Shown: positions 1-8,734, counted from the first letter of the stretch. The stretch: 64,000 nt of DNA from an uncultured Ruminococcus sp. (GCA_945868475.1 CAMBLM010000001.1:310001-374000), one strand, 5' to 3'. Made by a program: numbers and translations. The notes: generated by a model not told the origin, from the sequence alone.

Positions 1-290
1 AAAAGGATACCTTGAACGAACTTTGCAGCGAAATAATCAGCAGCAGAGAAGAGCTTCAGACTGCGCTTGATGAGCTTGCAGTAAAATATACAAAGCTTGA
101 AAAAGTATTTGACTCCGTTACGAATTTTATCTTCATAAAAACAGCCTCCGCAAAGGAGATACACGCAAAGCTGCTTGAACGCTCGATCGCAGTTCGCTTT
201 ATGGGCGGCTATTTAAGAATTTCCGCAGGAACAAAGGAAGAAAACAAGGCAGTCATCACTGCACTTGATGAAATTCTTTCCGCAATGTAA
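1..290 (+). CDS. hisC: Histidinol-phosphate aminotransferase, C-terminal fragment (5' end outside window)
   Basis: The frame is already open at base 3, so the gene starts upstream of the window; only about 96 C-terminal residues are seen. HisC is the PLP-dependent enzyme that makes histidinol phosphate from imidazole-acetol phosphate. The visible part has the C-terminal small-domain pattern of the family: VTNFIFIK, then a segment ending RFMGGYLRISAGT..EN, whose arginine normally contacts the substrate phosphate or carboxylate. The TTG at 12 is an internal Leu codon, not a start. Twelve bases and a GGAGG ribosome site separate it from hisB, so it belongs to the same operon. Confidence 0.9.
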   Translation, partial: KDTLNELCSEIISSREELQTALDELAVKYTKLEKVFDSVTNFIFIKTASAKEIHAKLLERSIAVRFMGGYLRISAGTKEENKAVITALDEILSAM

Positions 291-302
291 GGAGGGGCAG
301 AA

Positions 303-881
303 ATGCGAGCAGCAGAACTCACAAGAAAGACCCGCGAAACTGATATTTACGTAAAGATCGACCTTGACGGTAACGGAAAAACCGATATTTCAACGGGCAT
401 TGGTTTTTTTGACCACATGCTCACAGCCCTCGGAGTACACAGCGGCTTTGACCTTACCGTAAAAGCAGAGGGCGACCTATACGTTGATGCTCATCACACC
501 GTTGAAGATACGGGCATCGTGCTTGGTCAGGCTTTTAAGCTTGCTATCGGTGATATGAGCGGTATTGAGCGCTATGGCAGTGCGTATATCCCAATGGACG
601 AGGCTCTCGGTTTTGCCTGCGTTGATATCAGCAATCGTCCGTTCCTTGTTTTTGATGCGAATTTCAGCGATGACAGAACGGGTCAGTTCGACAACTGCCT
701 TACCGAAGAATTTTTCCGTGCTTTCGCTTTCAATGCAGGTCTTACACTTCACGTTCTTGAAAAATACGGCAAGAACGATCACCATATAATTGAGGCTTTG
801 TTCAAAGCCTGTGCTCACGCTTTAAAAATCGCAGCAAAGCAGAACGGCGGTGCTGTACTTTCCACAAAGGGAGTTTTGTAA
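303..881 (+). CDS. hisB: Imidazoleglycerol-phosphate dehydratase
   Basis: This is the monofunctional dehydratase of histidine synthesis: imidazole glycerol phosphate to imidazole acetol phosphate, Mn-dependent, cytoplasmic. Its 192 residues are the normal length. Metal-binding signatures are FFDHM (about 35-39), HHTVEDTGI (about 64-72) and a C-terminal DHHIIEA element near residue 160. The phosphatase domain of the enterobacterial fusion protein is absent, as expected in Firmicutes. GGAGG at 291-295 precedes the ATG. The stop codon directly abuts the hisH start at 882, suggesting translational coupling. Confidence 0.95.
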   Translation: MRAAELTRKTRETDIYVKIDLDGNGKTDISTGIGFFDHMLTALGVHSGFDLTVKAEGDLYVDAHHTVEDTGIVLGQAFKLAIGDMSGIERYGSAYIPMDEALGFACVDISNRPFLVFDANFSDDRTGQFDNCLTEEFFRAFAFNAGLTLHVLEKYGKNDHHIIEALFKACAHALKIAAKQNGGAVLSTKGVL

Positions 882-1484
882 ATGATCGCAATTGTTGACT
901 ACGGCGCAGGAAACATTTTCAGTGTTAAAAATGCGCTTGATTTTCTCGGCATTGAAAATAAGCTTACGGCAGATGCAAAAGACCTTGAAAACGCTGACCG
1001 GATCATTCTCCCGGGCGTAGGTGCTTTTCCTTGGGCAATGAAAAAGCTTAATGAAAGTGGTCTTGTTCCAACAATAAAGGAGCAAGCAAAGGTCAAGCCA
1101 TTCCTCGGGATCTGCCTTGGAATGCAGCTGATCTTCGACAAGGGATATGAGTTTGAAGAAACGGACGGATTGGGACTTATAAAGGGCAGCGTTGAAAAGA
1201 TCGAACGCGAAAAACTTTCCGTTCCGCACATGGGCTGGAACAGCCTTGTATATAACATGGAATGTCCTATTTTGAGAGGTATTTCCGAGGGAGAATATGT
1301 TTACTTCGTTCACTCCTATGCTGCAAAATGCAATGATGACAGTGTTGCGGCATACTGCGATTACGATGGAAAGGTAACGGCTCTCGTTTATGACGGAAAG
1401 TATGTTATCGGAACGCAGTTCCACCCCGAAAAGAGCGGCAAAACAGGTCTTAAAATGCTCAAAAACTTTTCGGAACTTGTCTGA
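882..1484 (+). CDS. hisH: Imidazole glycerol phosphate synthase, glutaminase subunit
   Basis: HisH is the class I glutamine amidotransferase that feeds ammonia to HisF. Its 200 residues fit. The nucleophile is Cys78 in GICLGMQL, and the catalytic His-x-Glu pair is in QFHPEKSG near residues 180-182. The oxyanion-hole loop LPGVGAF is at about 43-49. It starts directly after hisB and is followed within 15 bases by hisF, its obligate partner. In many bacteria hisA lies between hisH and hisF; here it does not. Confidence 0.95.
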   Translation: MIAIVDYGAGNIFSVKNALDFLGIENKLTADAKDLENADRIILPGVGAFPWAMKKLNESGLVPTIKEQAKVKPFLGICLGMQLIFDKGYEFEETDGLGLIKGSVEKIEREKLSVPHMGWNSLVYNMECPILRGISEGEYVYFVHSYAAKCNDDSVAAYCDYDGKVTALVYDGKYVIGTQFHPEKSGKTGLKMLKNFSELV

Positions 1485-1499
1485 CGGGAGGATATAAAA

Positions 1500-2261
1500 A
1501 TGCTTGCAAAAAGAATAATCCCTTGCCTTGACGTTCGTGACGGAAAGGTCGTAAAGGGCATAAATTTTGTCGGAATAAAAGAGGTCGGCGACCCCGTTGA
1601 ATGTGCCGCCGAATATGACAGACAAGGCGCAGACGAAATAGTTTTCCTTGATATAACGGCATCAAACGAGGGCAGGGGAACAATGCTTGACGTTGTACGC
1701 AGAACAGCACAGAAAGTTTTCGTTCCGCTCACAGTTGGCGGCGGTATCCGAACGATAGATGATTTCCGCGATACTCTCCGTGCAGGAGCAGACAAGGTTT
1801 CAGTAAATTCTGCGGCTGTAAAAAATCCTCAGCTTATAAAAGAAGCTGCTGATATTTTTGGCTGTCAGTGTGTTGTTGTTGCTATCGATGCAAAGAAATG
1901 CGAGGACGGACACTATACAGTCGTTATCAACGGCGGACGGATCGATATGGGGATCGATGCTGTTGAATGGGCAAAGAAAGCCGAAGAACTCGGAGCGGGA
2001 GAGATACTCCTTACTTCAATGGACACAGATGGGGTAAAAGGTGGCTTTGACCTTGATATGCTCAATGCTGTATGCAGCGTTGTAAAGATACCTGTTATAG
2101 CAAGCGGCGGCTGCGGAAAGCTTGAACATTTTACAGAAGTATTTGAAAAGACAAATTCATCGGCAGCACTTGCGGCATCGCTTTTCCACTATAAGGAGCT
2201 TACGGTCGGTCAGGTCAAGAGAGAACTTGCCCGTCATGATATACCTGTAAGAGCGACATAA
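1500..2261 (+). CDS. hisF: Imidazole glycerol phosphate synthase, cyclase subunit
   Basis: HisF is the (beta/alpha)8 cyclase that turns PRFAR and ammonia into imidazole glycerol phosphate and AICAR, in complex with HisH. Its 253 residues are the normal length. Catalytic Asp11 lies in [10 protein letters not shown], and a second catalytic Asp lies in VVVAIDAKK near residue 130. The phosphate-binding loops VGGGIR and ASGGCGK are present. GGGAGG precedes the ATG. The context within the his operon makes confusion with HisA unlikely, and the DVRDG motif with a DTDG loop agrees with HisF. Confidence 0.95.
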   Translation: MLAKRIIPCLDVRDGKVVKGINFVGIKEVGDPVECAAEYDRQGADEIVFLDITASNEGRGTMLDVVRRTAQKVFVPLTVGGGIRTIDDFRDTLRAGADKVSVNSAAVKNPQLIKEAADIFGCQCVVVAIDAKKCEDGHYTVVINGGRIDMGIDAVEWAKKAEELGAGEILLTSMDTDGVKGGFDLDMLNAVCSVVKIPVIASGGCGKLEHFTEVFEKTNSSAALAASLFHYKELTVGQVKRELARHDIPVRAT

Positions 2262-2282
2262 AAAATCAGATTTGGAGTAAAA

Positions 2283-2699
2283 ATGGGACTAATTGAAGAA
2301 ACTAACGAGCTTATGCTCGACTGGGAAAAGATAAACAAAATTTCATCGGAAAACCATGTAATTCCCGTTGCAGTTCAGAATATACTGACAAAAGAGGTAA
2401 TTCTCGTTGCATACATAAATGAAGCAGCACTAAAAGAATCTATACGTCTAAGAAAAGCTGTTTTCTGGAGTACATCGCGCAACCAACTTTGGTTTAAGGG
2501 TGCAGAATCGGGAAATACATTCACACTTAATCATATTTTTGTCAACTGCGAGCAGAATTCTCTCGTCTTTCAGGTAACGCCGGATAAGGGGAATATCTGC
2601 CACACAAGCTATAACGGAGTTGCGAATAACTGCTACTACCGCGAGCTTGATATGGATACAATGGAACTTATAAATTTAAACGAAAAGAAAGGAAACTGA
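2283..2699 (+). CDS. hisI: Phosphoribosyl-AMP cyclohydrolase, divergent
   Basis: This is the stand-alone cyclohydrolase step of histidine synthesis (PR-AMP to ProFAR), placed between hisF and hisE as expected. Overall similarity is visible: VAYINEAAL, the WSTSRNQLWFKGAESGNT block, and Zn-binding Cys106 with His107, then Cys117. Two parts are unusual. The Mg-binding D-x-D-x-D pattern (normally close to VDCDGD) reads N88-C89-E90-Q91-N92. The normal CHTGxxSCF loop is CHTSYNGVANNC, several residues longer. At 138 residues it is slightly longer than simple HisI proteins. It may be an active variant or a paralogue; the operon position argues that it is used. Confidence 0.8.
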   Translation: MGLIEETNELMLDWEKINKISSENHVIPVAVQNILTKEVILVAYINEAALKESIRLRKAVFWSTSRNQLWFKGAESGNTFTLNHIFVNCEQNSLVFQVTPDKGNICHTSYNGVANNCYYRELDMDTMELINLNEKKGN

Positions 2700-2701
2700 A
2701 C

Positions 2702-3040
2702 ATGACAGTTTATGAAGAAATATTTGAAGTTTTAAAGCTCCGCAAAAAGGCTTTTGACGAGGGTAATGCGCCCGAAAAATCCTATACCTGCTACCTTTAC
2801 GAAAAAGGTGTTGATAAGATCTGCAAAAAGGTCGGCGAAGAAGCTACAGAAACTGTTATAGCTGCAAAAAACGGTGACAACGATGAGCTTATGAACGAGA
2901 TAAACGACCTCATTTATCATGTTATGGTCCTCTGCGTAAATCAGGGACTTGAATGGAGTGACGTTGAAAAGGTTCTTTCCGAACGCAACGAAAAGATCGG
3001 CAACCTTAAAACATTCCATACCACCGATAAAAATTCATAA
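2702..3040 (+). CDS. hisE: Phosphoribosyl-ATP pyrophosphatase
   Basis: HisE hydrolyses PR-ATP to PR-AMP. Its 112 residues show the all-alpha MazG-like signature: KVGEEATETVIAAKN with the E-E-x-x-E metal ligands, then the NEINDLIYHVMVL helix. It starts two bases after hisI; in many bacteria the two are fused as hisIE, whereas here they are separate but adjacent. It is the last gene of the his operon. No strong intrinsic terminator follows immediately; the next 155 bases hold only a weak hairpin near 3153-3172. Confidence 0.93.
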   Translation: MTVYEEIFEVLKLRKKAFDEGNAPEKSYTCYLYEKGVDKICKKVGEEATETVIAAKNGDNDELMNEINDLIYHVMVLCVNQGLEWSDVEKVLSERNEKIGNLKTFHTTDKNS

Positions 3041-3195
3041 AATTATAAGATAAGTAACCTTTTCAGCCTTCTGTGAATAATATGTATGGAAGGGAACCTC
3101 TATAACCCTCTTTGCAGCAATGTCCTCAAAAATCGGTTTTAGAGAACCCCCGAAGCAATTTGATTTGCTTAAATATTATTTACAGGAGGTTTTTT

Positions 3196-4017
3196 ATGAG
3201 CGAATTGAATGACTGCTTTAAAGAAGCAGTATGCGTTGATGTTCAGCGGATCTTTGACAGCTGCTCCGACCGTGACTGCATATACGATCTGCCGATAACA
3301 CTTACGCAGGATTCTGCGCCGATCACAGATGAAATGGACATCGTGCGAACACGCTGCGCAGAAGTTGAAGTCACCTGCATTTCCGTTGATCCCGTTCCGT
3401 TCAAAAACGGTTTCTATGCAGTTGATATTACTTATCGTTTCAAGATCACAGCTGAAGCTTTCACACAGGGCTTCTGCAAAAATCAGGCAGGAACGATCCT
3501 TTGCGGAACAGCTTTGTGGAACAAGAGGGTAATTCTCTACGGCAGCGAGGGTACGTCCAAGATCTTTACAAGCGATCAGGATCTTTTCCCGACTGACGTT
3601 GAATGTAATGAATGCACCTGCTGCAATGATGCTGCAAGTATGCCGAAGGCAACAGTTCGTGTGCTTGACCCGATTGCGCTTGATACAAAATTGGCTTGCA
3701 AAAAGCCATATCCGCCGCATTGCTGCCAGCCGTGCGAGGAAGAACCCAAACCATGCGAACGTGTACTTACCGTTTCACTCGGACTTTTCTCGATCATCCA
3801 GCTTTCACGCCCTGTATCGATCATCGTCCCGGCATATGATTACTGCATACCGTGCAAGGATTGCTCACTGACCGACACGGGGGAATCGCCGTGCGATGTT
3901 TTCGATAAACTCGAATTTCCGTCAGAGCAGTTTTTCCCACAGCCTTCATCAGATGCCACGAAATATGGCTGCTGCGATAAAAACGAGAAGAAAAAATGTG
4001 ACTGTGACGGTGATTAA
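3196..4017 (+). CDS. Cysteine-rich conserved clostridial protein, function unknown
   Basis: A 273-residue soluble protein with about 30 cysteines, many in pairs (CNECTCCND, HCCQPCEE, GCCDKNEKKKCDCDGD tail). The N-terminal block CVDVQRIFDSCSDRDCIYDLP, followed by VDPVPFKNGFYAVDITYRF and VILYGSEG, resembles a family common in Clostridia and usually annotated as hypothetical. No signal peptide or membrane segment is seen. The start is placed at 3196 because AGGAGG sits 6-11 bases before that ATG; an upstream in-frame ATG at 3112 lacks a ribosome site. A spore-coat or exosporium role would fit the cysteine richness but is only a guess. Confidence 0.75.
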   Translation: MSELNDCFKEAVCVDVQRIFDSCSDRDCIYDLPITLTQDSAPITDEMDIVRTRCAEVEVTCISVDPVPFKNGFYAVDITYRFKITAEAFTQGFCKNQAGTILCGTALWNKRVILYGSEGTSKIFTSDQDLFPTDVECNECTCCNDAASMPKATVRVLDPIALDTKLACKKPYPPHCCQPCEEEPKPCERVLTVSLGLFSIIQLSRPVSIIVPAYDYCIPCKDCSLTDTGESPCDVFDKLEFPSEQFFPQPSSDATKYGCCDKNEKKKCDCDGD

Positions 4018-4067
4018 AGATTTCTCCGAAGATGATCTCTGACGATAATTGTCTTGACCGTTAATTC

Positions 4068-4122
4068 AATGCAGATGATCTGCCAAACCTCGGTTTGCGC
4101 ATTTTGTCTGCATTTTTGTTTT
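4068..4122 (+). terminator. Intrinsic terminator after the cysteine-rich gene
   Basis: Outer stem AATGCAGA/TCTGCATT (4068-4075 with 4107-4114) encloses an inner perfect hairpin CAAACC-TC-GGTTTG (4084-4097). A T-rich run TTTGTTTT follows directly. It separates the his/Cys-rich block from the miaB promoter. Confidence 0.85.
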
Positions 4123-4147
4123 CTCTGTGAAAATTATACGATTTTAG

Positions 4148-4176
4148 TTGCAATCGCAGTAAAAAAGTGATATAAT
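4148..4176 (+). promoter_or_regulatory. Sigma-A-type promoter for miaB
   Basis: TTGCAA (4148-4153), a 17-base spacer and a perfect TATAAT (4171-4176). It lies just after the terminator and about 40 bases before the miaB start, so it likely drives the miaB-ylbF-mutS-mutL-miaA group. Confidence 0.75.
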
Positions 4177-4215
4177 AAAATCTGTCCATAGATAGATTTA
4201 AGGAGCGAATTTGTT

Positions 4216-5577
4216 TTGACCGAATATATAGAAAAAGTAAAAGAGCTTATCAGCAAAAGCAGCGAAATACCCCTTTGCTATGTACATAGCTTCGGCTGTC
4301 AGCAGAATGTCAGCGATGGTGAACGTATCTTAGGCTTGCTTTCAAGCTGTGGTTACGGAATAACATCCGAACCCGACTCGGCGCAGCTCATACTGTACAA
4401 TACCTGCGCAGTTCGTGAGAATGCCGAGAACAAAGTCTACGGCATGATAGGCGAACTAAAGCATCTCAAAGAAAAAAATCCCGACCTGATAATAGGTCTG
4501 TGCGGCTGTATGGCGCAGGAATCAAAAACTGTTGACAAAATACGCAGTACCTACAAACAGGTCGATCTTATATTCGGTACACACGCTCTTTCCGAGCTGC
4601 CGCATCTTCTGTATGACGTACTGACGAAGCGAAAATTCGTGTTTGATACAGACGAGCATTCGGAAGTTCCGCTCAATGTTTCAGCCGTTCACCAGAACAG
4701 CTTTAAAACGGGCGTTCCGATAATGTACGGCTGCGATAATTTCTGTTCATACTGCATTGTGCCGTATGTCAGAGGCAGAGAAAAAAGCCGTGATCCCGAA
4801 ATAATTCTGGAAGAGATCCGTGAACTTGCCGATAAAGGCTACAAGGAGATAATGCTCCTCGGTCAGAATGTCAATTCCTACGGTAAAGGCCTTGATGAAC
4901 CAATAAGCTTTTCGGAACTTCTTCGCAGAATTAACAGGATCGACGGGGATTTCAAGATAAGGTTTATGTCGCCTCACCCAAAGGACTGTACACATGAACT
5001 TATCGACACGATACTTGAATGTGACAAAGTATGCAAGCATCTTCATCTTCCTCTCCAATCGGGAAGTGATGAAATTCTCAAAAAGATGAACCGCAGATAT
5101 ACCGCAGAAAAGTATATGGAAACTGTCAACTATGTTCGCAGCAAAGTTCCCGATTTTTCGCTCACAACGGATATAATCGTCGGATTTCCGAATGAAACCT
5201 ATGATGATTTTCTCAAAACAAAGGAGATCGTCGAAAAGGTCAAGTTCGACAATATCTATTCTTTCATCTATTCAAAACGCAGCGGTACAAAAGCCGCCGA
5301 GATGATTGACAATACAAGTGATGAAGACAAAAGCAAATGGATGACAGAGCTTCTTGCAACACAGCGTGAAGTTTCATCCGAAAATTATAAGCGGTTTATG
5401 GGACGTGAACTGGAAGTACTTTTTGACGCAGAAAGCAGACACGAGGGATTTATCACCGGCAAAAGCGATGAATTCATCATAGTAGAAGCCAAGGGCGATG
5501 TTTCGCTCATCGGTCAGCGCAGAAAAGTAAAAATCACCAAGACGTATAACTGGGCAGTCAGCGGTGAGATAATATAA
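4216..5577 (+). CDS. miaB: tRNA (N6-isopentenyl adenosine-37-C2)-methylthiotransferase MiaB
   Basis: A radical-SAM methylthiotransferase that adds the 2-methylthio group to i6A37 of tRNAs, i.e. acts after MiaA, which is encoded downstream. Its 453 residues carry an N-terminal UPF0004 domain with three cluster cysteines (FGCQQN, NTCAVRE, GCMAQ), the radical-SAM CxxxCxxC in GCDNFCSYC near residue 175-185, and a C-terminal TRAM domain (about 385-450). The likely start is TTG at 4216, with AAGGAG ten bases upstream; an earlier TTG at 4211 is out of frame. Gene order miaB-ylbF-mutS is typical of Firmicutes. Confidence 0.93.
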   Translation: MTEYIEKVKELISKSSEIPLCYVHSFGCQQNVSDGERILGLLSSCGYGITSEPDSAQLILYNTCAVRENAENKVYGMIGELKHLKEKNPDLIIGLCGCMAQESKTVDKIRSTYKQVDLIFGTHALSELPHLLYDVLTKRKFVFDTDEHSEVPLNVSAVHQNSFKTGVPIMYGCDNFCSYCIVPYVRGREKSRDPEIILEEIRELADKGYKEIMLLGQNVNSYGKGLDEPISFSELLRRINRIDGDFKIRFMSPHPKDCTHELIDTILECDKVCKHLHLPLQSGSDEILKKMNRRYTAEKYMETVNYVRSKVPDFSLTTDIIVGFPNETYDDFLKTKEIVEKVKFDNIYSFIYSKRSGTKAAEMIDNTSDEDKSKWMTELLATQREVSSENYKRFMGRELEVLFDAESRHEGFITGKSDEFIIVEAKGDVSLIGQRRKVKITKTYNWAVSGEII

Positions 5578-5605
5578 GCAAATACCATTTCAGGAGGTCT
5601 AAAAA

Positions 5606-6022
5606 ATGAATGATGTAATAGAAAAAGCAAGAGAACTTGGTGTTCTCATCCAGAAAGACGAGCGCTATGCCGCTTATTATACAGCAAAGGAAGCAAATGA
5701 CAAAGATGAAGAGCTTCAGAATATGATAAACGAGTTCAACATGAAGCGTATGCAGCTCAATGCAGAGGTTTCAAAGGAGAACAAGGACGAAGAACGCCTT
5801 GCCGAACTTGATGACGGAATAAAGTCACTTTACGGCACAATTATGGCAAACGAAAATATGATAAACTACAACAAGGCTAAAAATGCTATGGACAGCCTTC
5901 TCAACCAGATCAACATGATAATTACCTATTCCGCAAACGGCGAAGATCCGCTTACCTGTTCCTGCGAAGAAGTAAACATAAACTGCGGCGGAAATTGCTC
6001 TGCCTGCGGCGGCTGCCACTGA
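5606..6022 (+). CDS. YlbF/YmcA (RicF/RicA)-family protein with cysteine-rich tail
   Basis: A small helical protein of 138 residues related to B. subtilis YlbF/YmcA, members of the RicA-RicF-RicT complex that affects RNase Y-dependent mRNA processing and carries Fe-S clusters. Residues 1-110 are helical (KARELG.LIQKDERY, then a long amphipathic segment). The last 20 or so residues hold eight cysteines (CSCEEV, CGGNCSACGGC), suggesting metal or Fe-S binding. AGGAGG at 5591-5596 precedes the ATG. It lies between miaB and mutS, the usual ymcA position. Whether it is RicA or RicF cannot be told from sequence alone. Confidence 0.8.
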   Translation: MNDVIEKARELGVLIQKDERYAAYYTAKEANDKDEELQNMINEFNMKRMQLNAEVSKENKDEERLAELDDGIKSLYGTIMANENMINYNKAKNAMDSLLNQINMIITYSANGEDPLTCSCEEVNINCGGNCSACGGCH

Positions 6023-6030
6023 TCGAATGC

Positions 6031-6063
6031 TGATCGACCTGCTTTAACACGGCAGGTCGATCA
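6031..6063 (+). terminator. Strong hairpin between ylbF and mutS
   Basis: A perfect 12-bp stem TGATCGACCTGC/GCAGGTCGATCA with a 9-base loop lies directly after the ylbF stop. The following bases (TATTAAAGTTTG) are not a clean U-tract, so it may be a weak terminator or an mRNA stabiliser or processing element. Confidence 0.6.
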
Positions 6064-6103
6064 TATTAAAGTTTGTCATCGGAAAAGAATGGAGGATTAT
6101 TCT

Positions 6104-8713
6104 GTGGAAATTGATATGCAAAAGCTTTCACCTATGATGAAGCAGTATTTCGCCGTAAAGGAAAAATGCAAGGGTTTCCTGCTTTTTTTCAGACTTGGCG
6201 ACTTTTACGAAATGTTCTTTGACGATGCGCTTTTAGCTTCAAGAGTTCTTGAACTTACACTTACAGGACGTGACTGCGGACTTGACGAACGCGCGCCGAT
6301 GTGCGGTATCCCTTATCACGCCTGTGAAATTTACATAAAAAAGCTTATCGATGCAGGCTATAAGGTCGCTATATGCGAACAGCTCACCGACCCGAAGGAC
6401 GCAAAAGGCGGCATTGTTGAGCGTGATATCGTTAGGATAGTAACGCCCGGTACCGTTACCGAAAGCAATATGCTCGATGAATCGAAAAACAACTATATTG
6501 CTGCAATTTATGCTTTGGATAAGCGCTGTGCGCTCTGCTTTGCGGATATATCAACAGGCGAAGTTCATCTTTTTGACAAGACTTCAAAAAATCTTGAAGC
6601 GGAAGTTATCAACGAACTTGTTCGCTTTGAACCCGTAGAAATTCTTTTCAACGAGAAATTTCTTGACTACAAAAACGTTCAGGAATTTATCCGCACAAAA
6701 ATGAATGTTTCCGTCCAGCTTCTCGATGATGAGGAATTTGATATTTCAAGCAAAAAAGATATCGTTTTAAAACAATTCAACGTTGATGATCTTGATGAGA
6801 TATCACTTCACGAGGGTACACCCGAAGCTGACTGTGTATGCGGACTTTTCGGCTATATCTACGACACACAGAAAACCCTTGTAGGACGTTTCACCGAGAT
6901 CAAACGATACAATGACAACTTCTTTATGGAGCTTGATTATACCGCAAGAAGAAATCTCGAACTCACCGAAACAATGCGAAGCAAGGAAAAGAAAGGCAGC
7001 CTTTTATGGGTGCTTGACCATACAAATACTTCGATGGGAAAGCGGCTTCTCAAATCCTATATTGAACAGCCGCTCGTAAAGCTTGCGATAATCACGAACC
7101 GTCTTGACGCTGTTGAACAGCTTTGCAGAAAATCCGTTCTTCGTCAGCAGCTTTCCGATGCGCTTTCCAAAGTCTATGATATCGAACGTCTTATGACAAG
7201 AATAATGTATAAGACGGCAACTCCGAGAGATGTAAAATCACTGTCGCTGACAGCTTTGCAGCTTCCCGAGATAAAGAAAATACTCGGCGAATTTTCGTCA
7301 AAGCTTCTTGTCGAACTTAACAGTAAGATAGATACTCTTGAAGATATATCGGGACTTGTAGAAAGAGCAATTGTAGACGAGCCTCCCATAACCGCAAAAG
7401 AGGGCGGCGTTATCAAGGATGGTTTTAATGCCGAACTTGATAATCTCCGACACATTATAAGCGGCGGAAAAGACATTATTGATGAGATCGAACGGCGCGA
7501 ACGTGACAAAACGGGAATCAAAAATCTGAAAATCGGATATAACAGAGTTTTCGGCTACTATATTGAAGTCACAAAGTCCTACTATGACCTTGTTCCCGAT
7601 ACCTATATCAGAAAACAGACGCTTGCAAACTGCGAAAGATTTATTACGGAAGAGCTTAAAAAGTATGAGAACGAAATTCTCGGCGCGAATGAAAAAGTTC
7701 TTTCACTTGAAGCAAATATTTTTGCGGAAGTCCGTGATTTTATCGTTGAAAAAATAACCCGTGTTCAGGAAACGGCATCAGCTGTGGCACAGCTTGATGT
7801 TCTCTGCTCATTTGCTTATGTTTCTCTGAAAAATGAATATACAAAACCTGATATTGCCATCGATGGTGTTATCGATATTTCAGACGGACGTCACCCGGTT
7901 GTTGAGCTTATGCTCAAAGATGAGATCTACGTTCCGAACGATACATACCTCGATATGAACAGCAACCGTATGCAGATAATTACAGGTCCAAATATGTCGG
8001 GTAAATCGACATATATGCGTCAGGTCGCGCTTATAACACTCATGGCGCAGATAGGCTGCTTCGTCCCTGCAAAGAGGGCAAAGATAACTATTGTTGATAA
8101 AATTTTCACCAGAGTAGGCGCATCTGACGATCTTACAGCAGGTCAGTCAACCTTTATGGTCGAAATGAGCGAGGTTGCGGATATTCTCAAAAATGCCACA
8201 AAGCAGAGCCTTGTTATCCTTGATGAGGTCGGAAGAGGAACTTCGACATTTGACGGAATAAGCATTGCAACTGCGGTCGCAGAATATATAGCCAACCAGC
8301 GTGTACTCGGCTGCAAAACGCTTTTCGCAACGCATTATCATGAGCTTATAAAGCTTGAAGATCAGCTTGACGGCGTGAAAAATTACAGCGTAGCCGTTAA
8401 GAAAATAGGTGAGGATATACGTTTTCTGCGAAAGATCGTTCCGGGTGGAGTTGACGACAGCTATGGTATTGAGGTTGCAAAGCTTGCAGGTCTTCCGAAC
8501 AAAGTCCTGACCCGTGCAAAAGAGATACTTGCCGAAATGGAGAAAGAAAAGGCTGCCGAAAAACAACAAAAAAGCGTTGATAACGATCTGCAAATTTCGT
8601 TCGGTGCAATGAACGATGAAATCATCCTTGACAGACTCAGAAAGACAAATGCAGATGAATTCAGCGGAGAAGAAGCCAAGCAGTTCCTTAAAGAACTCTG
8701 CTCTTCACTCTAA
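6104..8713 (+). CDS. mutS: DNA mismatch repair protein MutS
   Basis: Mismatch-recognition ATPase, about 869 residues. The mismatch-binding F-x-E is in FFRLGDFYEMFF near residue 30-40. Connector, lever and clamp domains follow, then the ABC ATPase with Walker A TGPNMSGKST, the signature region SQSTFMVEM, Walker B LVILDEVGRGTSTFDG and the ATHYHEL H-loop. GTG at 6104 is preferred as start: GGAGG (6091-6095) lies 8 bases upstream and the protein then begins MEIDMQKLSPMMKQYF as in other MutS. The ATG at 6089 overlaps that ribosome site and lacks its own. Partner gene mutL follows after 21 bases. Confidence 0.95.
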   Translation: MEIDMQKLSPMMKQYFAVKEKCKGFLLFFRLGDFYEMFFDDALLASRVLELTLTGRDCGLDERAPMCGIPYHACEIYIKKLIDAGYKVAICEQLTDPKDAKGGIVERDIVRIVTPGTVTESNMLDESKNNYIAAIYALDKRCALCFADISTGEVHLFDKTSKNLEAEVINELVRFEPVEILFNEKFLDYKNVQEFIRTKMNVSVQLLDDEEFDISSKKDIVLKQFNVDDLDEISLHEGTPEADCVCGLFGYIYDTQKTLVGRFTEIKRYNDNFFMELDYTARRNLELTETMRSKEKKGSLLWVLDHTNTSMGKRLLKSYIEQPLVKLAIITNRLDAVEQLCRKSVLRQQLSDALSKVYDIERLMTRIMYKTATPRDVKSLSLTALQLPEIKKILGEFSSKLLVELNSKIDTLEDISGLVERAIVDEPPITAKEGGVIKDGFNAELDNLRHIISGGKDIIDEIERRERDKTGIKNLKIGYNRVFGYYIEVTKSYYDLVPDTYIRKQTLANCERFITEELKKYENEILGANEKVLSLEANIFAEVRDFIVEKITRVQETASAVAQLDVLCSFAYVSLKNEYTKPDIAIDGVIDISDGRHPVVELMLKDEIYVPNDTYLDMNSNRMQIITGPNMSGKSTYMRQVALITLMAQIGCFVPAKRAKITIVDKIFTRVGASDDLTAGQSTFMVEMSEVADILKNATKQSLVILDEVGRGTSTFDGISIATAVAEYIANQRVLGCKTLFATHYHELIKLEDQLDGVKNYSVAVKKIGEDIRFLRKIVPGGVDDSYGIEVAKLAGLPNKVLTRAKEILAEMEKEKAAEKQQKSVDNDLQISFGAMNDEIILDRLRKTNADEFSGEEAKQFLKELCSSL

Positions 8714-8734
8714 ATGCATTAAAATGGAGATAAA

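Noticed and set aside
822-1625. Long minus-strand open frame across hisH/hisF
   Set aside because: Lies fully antisense to well-identified his genes with family motifs; no ribosome site or recognisable product.
6089-6103. ATG at 6089 as mutS start
   Set aside because: It overlaps the GGAGG that serves GTG 6104 and has no ribosome site of its own; family N-termini agree with 6104.
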